Assembly: GCF_003327285.1 (NCBI RefSeq)
Contig: NZ_KZ848475.1
Location: 310,001-374,000, forward strand
Length of the DNA: 64,000 bases
Direction of reading: 5' to 3'
Source of the DNA: Microbacterium sorbitolivorans
GTDB taxonomy: Bacteria; Actinomycetota; Actinomycetes; Actinomycetales; Microbacteriaceae
Numbering within the stretch: position 1 is the first letter of the stretch; every line of letters begins with the position of its first letter. Shown here piece after piece: positions 43,491 to 50,347 of this stretch. A program made the position numbers and the translations under genes. The notes under the pieces were generated by a model. It saw only the letters and a list, made by a program, of their open reading frames with translations. It was not told the DNA's origin and made no database searches.

Positions 43491-44579
43491 CTACCGCGGC
43501 TTGTAGACGACGAGCGAGTGGAACGTGAAGCGGATCACGAAGGCCACCGCGAGCGTGATGGCCGTCGCGATGGGGCTCGGCATTCCCCACGACGAGACCA
43601 TAAGGCTCATCACCGGGATGCGCACGGCCGACTCGACGTTGTTGAAGACGAACGACGAGGCGAATCGGCGCCAGGCTCCTCGCGCGGCGCCCTTCATGTC
43701 GTAGAACACGAAGCGCTCGATGAGCAGGAAGTTCGCGACGATCGTCACCTCGGCCGCGATGATCGCCGCCCAGATGTAGTCCATACCGAACTCGGTGAGC
43801 AACCACACGATCGCGACGTTCGCCACGGCGCCGAGCGCACCGATCACGGCGAAGGCGCTCATCTTGCCGAAGCGCAGCAGGGTCAGCTGCTGGAAAAACC
43901 GCACGCCCTGCATGAGCGAAGCCTTCGAGTCGCCGGCGAAGCGGTCGGCGAAGTCAAACGGGATCTCGGCGACGCGCAGGTTCGTGCGCACGATCGTCTC
44001 GAGCAGGATCTTGAACCCGCGCGGCTTGAGCGTCGCGAGGCTGAGCTTGGAGACGTCGATCGCGAAAAAGCCCGTCATCGGATCCGTGACGTGGCGCAGC
44101 CGCAGCGGGAACATCGCGCGGGTGACGAGGGTGGATCCGCGGGACACGAGGTGGCGGGTCACGTCGGCGAGGCCCGAGGCGTCGCCGCCGCCCATGTAGC
44201 GGCTGGCGGCGACGATGTCGACGTCGGGCTCGCTCACGCGGGCGTAGAGTTCGCGGATCTTCTCCGGCGGGTGCTGCAGGTCGCCATCCATGACGACGCA
44301 GATCGCGGATGCGGCGGCCTGGAAGCCCTCGACGACCGCGCCGCCGAGGCCGTTGACCGGCTCGTCGCGGTGGATCACGCTGACGGGGAGCGGCGCGGTC
44401 TTCGCGACCTCGCGCACCACGTCGGCGGTGTCGTCGGTCGAGTCGTCGACGAAGAGGATCGCGGCGTTCAGCCCCTCGAGTGCGAGCGCCGTGCGGCGGA
44501 CGAGCTCTGCGACGTTGCCGGATTCGTTGTACGTCGGAACGATGACCGTCAGGTCATGCGCATAGGTTGCTCCCGCCAC
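43491..44579 (-). CDS. Glycosyltransferase family 2 (DPM1-like) fused to a GtrA domain
   Basis: This 362-residue protein has an N-terminal polyprenyl-phosphate mannose/glucose synthase-like GT2 domain (TVIVPTYNESGNV; metal site VVMDGDLQHPPEKI; DPMTGFFAI). From about residue 240 four membrane helices form a GtrA/DPMS module (FAVIGALGAVANVAIVWLLT; VANFLLIERFVFY). It would make a lipid-linked sugar at the membrane and perhaps flip it. The GTG at 44579 is the first plausible start before the GT2 core. Confidence 0.9.
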   Translation of the reverse strand: MAGATYAHDLTVIVPTYNESGNVAELVRRTALALEGLNAAILFVDDSTDDTADVVREVAKTAPLPVSVIHRDEPVNGLGGAVVEGFQAAASAICVVMDGDLQHPPEKIRELYARVSEPDVDIVAASRYMGGGDASGLADVTRHLVSRGSTLVTRAMFPLRLRHVTDPMTGFFAIDVSKLSLATLKPRGFKILLETIVRTNLRVAEIPFDFADRFAGDSKASLMQGVRFFQQLTLLRFGKMSAFAVIGALGAVANVAIVWLLTEFGMDYIWAAIIAAEVTIVANFLLIERFVFYDMKGAARGAWRRFASSFVFNNVESAVRIPVMSLMVSSWGMPSPIATAITLAVAFVIRFTFHSLVVYKPR

Positions 44580-44635
44580 CGTCCCATCCTGTCATGAACG
44601 AGCCACACCCCTTGACGCGCACTTATCCTGGAACT

Positions 44636-44899
44636 ATGACGACTCCTACCGCGAACACCATCACCATGTTCAGCGCTGAGTGGTGCCGTGACTGCCGCCG
44701 CACCAAGGCGCAGCTCGACGAGCTCGGCGTCGAATACACCTACATCGACCTCGAGGCCGACCCGGCTGCCGCGGATGTCGCGAAGGACATCTCGGGCCGC
44801 ACCAACATCCCCGTCGTGGTCTACCCGGACGGCAGCCACCACGTCGAGCCGTCGAACGCCGACGTCGAGGCGAAGCTGCGCGAGCTCAGCATCATCTGA
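44636..44899 (+). CDS. Mycoredoxin/glutaredoxin-like protein
   Basis: This 87-residue thioredoxin fold has the redox motif WCRDC at about residues 17-21 (ITMFSAEWCRDCRRTKAQL), the cis-Pro block IPVVVYPDGSHHVEPS and a C-terminal helix. In actinobacteria such proteins reduce mycothiol mixed disulfides. TATCCT at 44624-44629 ends six bases before the ATG, so it is very probably leaderless. Confidence 0.92.
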   Translation: MTTPTANTITMFSAEWCRDCRRTKAQLDELGVEYTYIDLEADPAAADVAKDISGRTNIPVVVYPDGSHHVEPSNADVEAKLRELSII

Positions 44900-44917
44900 C
44901 GCCCCGCGCCGCCCAGT

Positions 44918-44948
44918 GGCCCGCGTTCTGCTCGGCAGGACGCGGGCC
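44918..44948 (+). terminator. Stem-loop after the mycoredoxin-like gene
   Basis: GGCCCGCGT and ACGCGGGCC are perfect 9-bp arms 18 bases after the stop codon, with a 13-base loop. No T-run. Confidence 0.6.
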
Positions 44949-45007
44949 CCTTCGCGTACCCGCGCCGATGCCCCGCTCGGCGGTTAGGCATCACTAAGAT
45001 GGGTGGG

Positions 45008-45364
45008 GTGAGCGAGCATTTCGAAGAGGTCAGTACGCGCGATGAGATCTGGCGCGCCCGCCCCGTCGATGCCCGACTTGTCGGCATCGTCGTCGCCCGA
45101 GAGGGCATGCCGTCGATCGTCGAGCAACGCGAGCAGCTCACCGCGTTCGGCGTGCCGATCGCGGGCTTCCGTCACCCGGCGCCCAATGTCGTCGAGTCGT
45201 GGGAGGAGCGCCTTAACCGCCTCTTCGGCCGGCTCGACAAGGGCGATGTCGTCGTCGTGACGAGCGCGCACGTCTTCGGTCGCGACGCCGCGGAAGAGAC
45301 GCAGACGATCGCCGAGCTCGGCCGCCGCGGCATCATGATCAAGGTCCTCGCGCACAGCGAGTGA
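45008..45364 (+). CDS. Resolvase-fold protein lacking the catalytic serine
   Basis: This protein of about 118 residues has core features that match a serine-recombinase N-terminal domain: LVGIVVAREGMPSIVEQREQ, then LTAFGVPIAGF, NRLFGRLDKGDVVVVTSAHV, FGRDAAEE and IAELGRRGIMIKVL. The usual YxRVSTxxQ nucleophile segment is replaced by VVAREGMPS, and no DNA-binding domain follows. It is thus probably a non-catalytic relic turned to another use. The GTG at 45008 is chosen because TAAGAT at 44995-45000 ends seven bases before it; an ATG at 44999 is the alternative. Confidence 0.7.
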   Translation: MSEHFEEVSTRDEIWRARPVDARLVGIVVAREGMPSIVEQREQLTAFGVPIAGFRHPAPNVVESWEERLNRLFGRLDKGDVVVVTSAHVFGRDAAEETQTIAELGRRGIMIKVLAHSE

Positions 45365-45371
45365 GTGCCTC

Positions 45372-46085
45372 TTAGAGGTTGATCACGATCAGCGCGATGA
45401 CCACCGCGACGATCACGACGGCGCCGCCGAAGACGGCGAGCACGTTCATCGTCTTGCGCCGGCTGGCGCGCTGAGCCTCCATCGCCGACAGCGATGTGCG
45501 GGTGATGGCGCGCGGCTCTTTCGTGGGGCCGGTCGTCTGGCTGGCGATGCGCAACGTGGCGGTGTCGACGAGCGGCACTCCCCCGCTCTTCGTGCGCGGC
45601 TGATCCTTGCCCGCGACCATCGTCGCCTTCGAGGCGGTGGCGGTCGGACCGGTGACCGGCTTGATGGATCCGGTGGCGGGCCCCGAGAACGCCGTGCGCG
45701 AGACGACGACGGCGCCGACCGACTTGTCGTGCCAGCCGCGGCCGCGGCCGAGCGAGTCGAAGAACACCGAGAAGCCGCCGATGACGATCGCGCACCCGGC
45801 GGCCCACACGATGTTGCGCACGACGACGCGCCAGAACGCGAGGCGGTCACCCGTTTCCTCGCTCGCGAGGCGCACCTTCGCGACGAGCATGCCGGGAGTG
45901 CCGCCGCGCGACTGCAGGATGCAGTAGACGAGGAGCAGGAGGGCGACGGACGCGATTCCGGCAAACCAGCCGGCGGATCCGTCGGAGAGGGAGGCGACGA
46001 GCCACCAGACGAGTGCGGAGATGATCGCGATCAGCCCGAGATCGATGACGTATGCAAGCGAACGTCGACCGATCATCGTGTGCAT
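45372..46085 (-). CDS. RDD family membrane protein
   Basis: This 237-residue protein has an N-terminal RDD domain with the motif RRSLAYVIDLGLIAI (Arg and Asp) and three helices to about residue 120 (HDKSVGAVVV marks the end). A polar linker of about 90 residues follows, then a C-terminal helix (NVLAVFGGAVVIVAVVIALIVINL). The linker and last helix are additions to the usual RDD layout. Function unknown. AAGGGAG precedes the ATG. It is convergent with the resolvase-like gene, seven bases apart. Confidence 0.85.
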   Translation of the reverse strand: MHTMIGRRSLAYVIDLGLIAIISALVWWLVASLSDGSAGWFAGIASVALLLLVYCILQSRGGTPGMLVAKVRLASEETGDRLAFWRVVVRNIVWAAGCAIVIGGFSVFFDSLGRGRGWHDKSVGAVVVSRTAFSGPATGSIKPVTGPTATASKATMVAGKDQPRTKSGGVPLVDTATLRIASQTTGPTKEPRAITRTSLSAMEAQRASRRKTMNVLAVFGGAVVIVAVVIALIVINL

Positions 46086-46170
46086 GGCGAATCTCCCTTG
46101 ACCCTACAGATAGCGCTCTTCTGAGCATCACACGGACGGGCCTAGTTCACCAAACCAGCGCCCGTGCGCC

Positions 46171-46209
46171 GTGTACCGGCGGGTGGCTCCACACCGCCCG
46201 CCGGCACAC
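46171..46209 (-). terminator. Stem-loop after the acyl-CoA oxidase gene
   Basis: GTGTACCGGCGGG and CCCGCCGGCACAC pair over 13 bp with one mismatch and a 13-base loop. It starts nine bases beyond the oxidase stop on the minus strand. Confidence 0.7.
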
Positions 46210-46218
46210 GATCTGACG

Positions 46219-48240
46219 CTACTGCTTCTTCGCCTTCTTCTCGGGAATGGGCGCGTTGCCCGACTTCCGAAGCTCGGCGAAGTAGGCGCGTGCCTCGTTC
46301 TGGCGGGTGTCTTCTGCGCCCGAGGCGATCGGGGCGCGCACGTGCTCGGGGGCGAAGCCGAACGCGTCAACCAGGTCCTGCGCGTGCGGGCGCAGGCGGT
46401 TGCAGAGTCGGTCGATGTAGCTCGTGAGCGCCTGGCCGCGCTGGGCCGAGAGGCGGCCCGAGACGAGGTACCAGGCGAGGTGCTTCTCGATGAGCGAGAG
46501 GCCGAAGAGGTCGCGCAGCCACGTCAGCACCGTGCAGGTGCCCTCGTCGCTGGTCTTGTCGAGGGCGTCGGTGAACGCCTCCCACTGCAACAGCTCGCCG
46601 TGCGCGCGGGCCGCCTCGAGAAGCTCGACCTGGTTCTCGTTGAAGACCTCCTGCGCCTCGACCGGCGGCAGCTTGCGCGCGGCGTTCAGGCGGGTTCCGA
46701 CGTCGGTCACCATCTGCTGCACGCGGTCAGCGAGCAGCTGGTGCTGGTCTTCCTCGCGCAGGCCGAACTCGACCGAGCGGGCCGTGGATCCGAGGTCGGC
46801 GAACGCCTGCCCGAGCTGGCGCAGGCCGGCGCCGTGGAACACCTTCGACGCGCCCTGCTTCGCCGCGTAGGCGGCGAGCTGCTTCGAGTCCTTGCCCTTG
46901 AACTGCGCCGCGAAGTCGCCGAGGAGGCGCTTGCCGACGAGCTGAAGCAGGATGTTGTTGTCGCCCTCGAAGGTCACGTAGACGTCGAGGTCGTGGTGCA
47001 GGCCGACGAGGCGGTTCTCGGCGAGGAAACCCTGGCCACCGCAGGCCTCGCGGGCCTCCTGGATCGTGTCGAGCGCGTTCCACGTCGACAGCGGCTTAAG
47101 CGCCGCCGCGAGGGTCTCGAGATCCTGGCGGGTCTCGTCTGTGTCCTCCGCGCCGCTGAAGACGAGGTCGAACTTCTTCAGCAGCTCGTCGTGGCTGAAG
47201 GTCTGGGCATATGCCGTCGCGATGCGCGGGATGAGGCGGCGGCGGTGCTTGCCGTAGTCGAGCAGCACCGTCTCGCTACCCGTGCCGTCGTCGAACTGGC
47301 GGCGCTGGTTACCGTAGGTCACCGCGATCTTGAGCGCGAGTGCGGCGCCCCAGGTGGCGGCGCCGTCGAGCGAGACGCGGCCCTGAACGAGCGCGCCGAG
47401 CATCGTGAAGAAGCGGCGGCCAGGGCTCGCGATCGGGCTCGAGTAGGTGCCGTCGGCCGCGACGTCGCCGTACTTGTTGAGCAGGTTCTCGCGGGGCACG
47501 CGCACGTTGTCGAAGCAGAGGCGGCCGTTGTCGATGCCGTTGAGGCCGCCCTTCGGGCCGTCGTCTTCGCTGATGATGCCGTCGAGATGTTCGCCGTTCT
47601 CGTCGCGGATCGGCACGAAGAAGCAGTGCACGCCGTAGTTGACGCCGTTCGTGATGAGCTGCGCGAACACCGTCGCGGCGCGGCCGTCGTTGGCCGCGTT
47701 GCCGAGGTAGTCCTTGTACGCCCCGTGGAACGGGGTGTTGATGACGAACTCTTCCGTCTCGGGGTCGTAGGTGGCCGTCGTCGCGATCGACTGCACGTCG
47801 GATCCGTGGCCCGTCTCGGTCATCGCAAAGGCGCCGGGGAGCTTCATGCTGATGGCGTCGGGAAGCCACTTGTCCCAGTGCTTCTTCGTGCCCAGCTGGT
47901 AGATCGCCGACGTGAACAGGCCCCACTGCACGCCCGACTTGATCTGCAGGCTCGGGTCGGCCAGCACGAGCTCCTCGAAGCCGGCGATGTTGCCGCCCTG
48001 CGTCTCGTGTCCGCCGTATTCCTTCGGGAACGAGCGAGCGCCGCCATCCTTCGCGGCGAGCGTCTTCAGCTGCTCCAGCACGCGCGCTCGGTGCTCGGTG
48101 TAGTGCTGGCCGGGGATCTGCCAGAACGCTTCGTCCTTGATCATCTCTCGCGCCTCGAGCCGAATGTCGGCCCAGGTGCCGAGCAGCTGGCGGTTGAGTG
48201 CGGTGACGTCGATGCGGGTATCGCGGGCGGTGTCGAACAC
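46219..48240 (-). CDS. Acyl-CoA dehydrogenase family protein, peroxisomal acyl-CoA oxidase type
   Basis: This 673-residue protein is the length of acyl-CoA oxidases rather than the 380-residue dehydrogenases. The FAD-domain signatures are GAFAMTETGHGSDVQSIATT and FFVPIRDENGEHLDGI; REACGGQGFLAENRLVGL and the catalytic base region TFEGDNNILLQL follow. A C-terminal ACOX domain runs from about residue 480. The short Lys-rich tail is PEKKAKKQ. It oxidises acyl-CoA to enoyl-CoA in beta-oxidation, with O2 or ETF as acceptor. The GTG at 48240 has GAGAGGAACACA upstream. Confidence 0.93.
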   Translation of the reverse strand: MFDTARDTRIDVTALNRQLLGTWADIRLEAREMIKDEAFWQIPGQHYTEHRARVLEQLKTLAAKDGGARSFPKEYGGHETQGGNIAGFEELVLADPSLQIKSGVQWGLFTSAIYQLGTKKHWDKWLPDAISMKLPGAFAMTETGHGSDVQSIATTATYDPETEEFVINTPFHGAYKDYLGNAANDGRAATVFAQLITNGVNYGVHCFFVPIRDENGEHLDGIISEDDGPKGGLNGIDNGRLCFDNVRVPRENLLNKYGDVAADGTYSSPIASPGRRFFTMLGALVQGRVSLDGAATWGAALALKIAVTYGNQRRQFDDGTGSETVLLDYGKHRRRLIPRIATAYAQTFSHDELLKKFDLVFSGAEDTDETRQDLETLAAALKPLSTWNALDTIQEAREACGGQGFLAENRLVGLHHDLDVYVTFEGDNNILLQLVGKRLLGDFAAQFKGKDSKQLAAYAAKQGASKVFHGAGLRQLGQAFADLGSTARSVEFGLREEDQHQLLADRVQQMVTDVGTRLNAARKLPPVEAQEVFNENQVELLEAARAHGELLQWEAFTDALDKTSDEGTCTVLTWLRDLFGLSLIEKHLAWYLVSGRLSAQRGQALTSYIDRLCNRLRPHAQDLVDAFGFAPEHVRAPIASGAEDTRQNEARAYFAELRKSGNAPIPEKKAKKQ

Positions 48241-48300
48241 TGTGTTCCTCTCATCCTTGGCGAGGGTGCCTTCACTTCGAACCTAGGGGGATCCGCACAA

Positions 48301-48345
48301 AACCCGCCATCGCGTTGTACGAGACGCACAACGCGATGGCGGGTT
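48301..48345 (-). terminator. Perfect 18-bp stem-loop after the HTTM gene
   Basis: AACCCGCCATCGCGTTGT and its exact reverse complement surround a nine-base loop, ten bases beyond the HTTM stop; read on the minus strand the stem is followed by TTGTG. Confidence 0.88.
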
Positions 48346-48354
48346 TACGAAGGG

Positions 48355-49455
48355 TTACTTTGCGTAGCCCGCGGGAAGCGAGGCTTTCTCGCTCTTCTCG
48401 GGCTTCGCGGATCCGGCGCCGGGCGCCCGCGCCTTATCGGCATCGTCGCGGAATGCGCCGCGGACGATATCGACCGCCTTCATCCACGTCCGGTCGCGGA
48501 TGAAGATGAAGTCGATGCCGATCATCGCGAGCGAGAACCACGGCAGGCCCATGAGCACGCCGATGCCGATGTGGAAGCTCATGATTCCGAACAGCGCGAT
48601 GATGCGGGTGGGGCGGGTGAGCAGCGCGAGCGGGAAGGCGATCTGCAGGATGATGGATCCCCAGCTCATCGCCGCGACGGCGGGGCTCCAGGCGGTGACG
48701 AGATCGCTGAGGATCGGCCATGTGCCGAAGCGCTCGGTCATGAGCGGCGTGTAGACGGCGCTACCGTTCTGCCACGGTGTTCCACCGGCCTTGAAGAGGC
48801 CGCCCGAGGTGTAGACGAAGATCACCTGCGCCGTGAGGGCGACGAGCGCGAGGTTGTGCAGCAGGTTGCTGATCTCGCGGGGCAGGATCGTCGGGAAGTT
48901 CTTCTTCGCGCGGCGCGCGGCGTCGAACGACCACCGCGATGCCGGATCCGCGAACAGCATGAGCAGCAACACGATGCGGTACATGTTGTCGCCCTGGTCG
49001 CCGACGGCGTCGTTCATTTCGATGAAGCTGATCCAGAGCACGAAGTAGAACGGCAGCACGATCTTGAAGCGCCAGCCGACGGTGATCGCGACCGCGAGGG
49101 CGAGCAGGACCAGATAGAGGACCGTGAAGAGCGCGTCGTTGCCCGCGACCATGTGGAACCAGCTGAAGAGCCAGATCTTCGGGAAGTCGCTGACGGGTTC
49201 GGCGAGCTCGCCGTTCCACGCGGATCCGGATCCGAAGGTGTAGAGGCGCGTGGAGAAGTTCGTGAGGAGCAGGCCGACGCCGGTGAGGCCGATGAGGATG
49301 CGTGTGACGGCGAGGCCGTATAGCGACTTCTTCGTGTCGAGGAGCCACGACTCCGTCCAGAACCACGTGTTGGCGATGATCTCGCCGATGGTCTTGAGGA
49401 GGAGCTTGATGAGGCTGCCGATGGCGCGCGGGGCGCGCTTCACGAGACCGGCCAT
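48355..49455 (-). CDS. HTTM domain membrane protein
   Basis: This 366-residue protein has about eight membrane helices and the HTTM (horizontally transferred transmembrane, vitamin K carboxylase-like) pattern: LAVTRILIGLTGVGLLL near the start, NMYRIVLLLMLFADPASRW, and LLHNLALVALTAQVIFVYTS plus FGIMSFHIGIGVLMGLPWFS. The ATG at 49455 shares one base with the stop of the DUF5819 gene, so translation is coupled. The tail is Ala/Lys/Glu rich. Chemistry unknown. Confidence 0.85.
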   Translation of the reverse strand: MAGLVKRAPRAIGSLIKLLLKTIGEIIANTWFWTESWLLDTKKSLYGLAVTRILIGLTGVGLLLTNFSTRLYTFGSGSAWNGELAEPVSDFPKIWLFSWFHMVAGNDALFTVLYLVLLALAVAITVGWRFKIVLPFYFVLWISFIEMNDAVGDQGDNMYRIVLLLMLFADPASRWSFDAARRAKKNFPTILPREISNLLHNLALVALTAQVIFVYTSGGLFKAGGTPWQNGSAVYTPLMTERFGTWPILSDLVTAWSPAVAAMSWGSIILQIAFPLALLTRPTRIIALFGIMSFHIGIGVLMGLPWFSLAMIGIDFIFIRDRTWMKAVDIVRGAFRDDADKARAPGAGSAKPEKSEKASLPAGYAK

Positions 49456-50207
49456 TACTTGTTCATCCGTTCGTACTGCGCGCGGAACACCTTCGTGAAC
49501 GCGTCTTGCGATTGCCCGTCGACCTCGATGAGGCCGCGCCATCCCGAGAAGGAGTACTGGATGCCGGGGCGCTCCGCGTCCGGATCGTGGCGCTGCTCGT
49601 AGGGAATCACGTTCTGGCGGGTGGCCTGATACTGGATGCGCTCGACGTCGTCGCCCCAGATGGCCAGGGCGACCTGCGTGGCATATGCCGTCGCGCGGCG
49701 CTCCTGGTCCATGTAGGCGGAGACGTTGTCGGTGCCATAGGCCTTGAGCGCGGTCTCCATGCGCTCTTCCCAGTCGTCCTTGAAATAGTTGAGCCCGACG
49801 ACGCCCTGCTGGTCTTCGTTGAGCTTGCCCCAGGCGCCCTTGTACTGGCTCGAGACGTCCATGCCGACGATGCCGGCGCGCGGGGTGAAGAGGTGATAGC
49901 GGATCATCGAGAGTTCGACGTCGCTAGCCGATACCCATTCGGTCTCTTCGCCGTTGACCACGGCGCGGACCTCGAAGCGGTAGTCACCATTGATCGGCTC
50001 GGGGGCGAAGACGCTCCAGGACTGGCCGAGCATGGGGATCATGTAGCTGGAGAGGCGTTCCTGGCCGACGATCTCTCGCGCTGAGGCGGAGTACGGCGCG
50101 ATCCAGAGGAACGACGCAAGAATGTGCCACGCGGTAAACAGCGCGGCGGCGATCATGACGACGCGCACATATGGGCGGCGCCGGGGGCGAGGTGTGGTCT
50201 CGGCCAT
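49455..50207 (-). CDS. DUF5819 family protein
   Basis: This 250-residue protein has one N-terminal membrane helix after an Arg/Pro-rich lead (VVMIAAALFTAWHILASFLWI). A soluble extracytoplasmic domain follows with YMIPMLGQSWSVFAPEPING (family signature FxQxWxxFAPxP) and conserved Trp/Tyr residues. DUF5819 genes commonly stand next to HTTM genes in actinobacteria, so the two probably form one membrane complex. First gene of the pair. Confidence 0.85.
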   Translation of the reverse strand: MAETTPRPRRRPYVRVVMIAAALFTAWHILASFLWIAPYSASAREIVGQERLSSYMIPMLGQSWSVFAPEPINGDYRFEVRAVVNGEETEWVSASDVELSMIRYHLFTPRAGIVGMDVSSQYKGAWGKLNEDQQGVVGLNYFKDDWEERMETALKAYGTDNVSAYMDQERRATAYATQVALAIWGDDVERIQYQATRQNVIPYEQRHDPDAERPGIQYSFSGWRGLIEVDGQSQDAFTKVFRAQYERMNK

Positions 50208-50236
50208 CTGCTTCTCTCGTCGAAGTGCGAACTCGC

Positions 50237-50283
50237 GAACCGCCTGTGACTCGGTGAGGTTGTCACCGGGTCACAGGCGGTTC
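50237..50283. terminator. Stem-loop upstream of the DUF5819 gene
   Basis: GAACCGCCTGTGAC and GTCACAGGCGGTTC are perfect 14-bp arms with a 19-base loop. A second hairpin follows at 50295. Together they separate the surface-protein transcript from the DUF5819 unit. Confidence 0.75.
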
Positions 50284-50294
50284 AGTGCGAGTCA

Positions 50295-50334
50295 CCGGGT
50301 GCTTCGATTCACGGTAGTGGATCGAAGCACCCGG
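50295..50334 (-). terminator. Stem-loop after the first surface-protein gene
   Basis: CCGGGTGCTTCGAT and ATCGAAGCACCCGG are perfect 14-bp arms with a 12-base loop, 13 bases beyond the surface-protein stop on the minus strand. Confidence 0.85.
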
Positions 50335-50347
50335 GTACTGCAGGTTG

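Noticed and set aside
46171-49323. 1050-codon open frame antisense to the acyl-CoA oxidase and HTTM genes
   Set aside because: Arg/Glu/Ala-rich shadow with no similarity; the opposite strand has clear enzymes.
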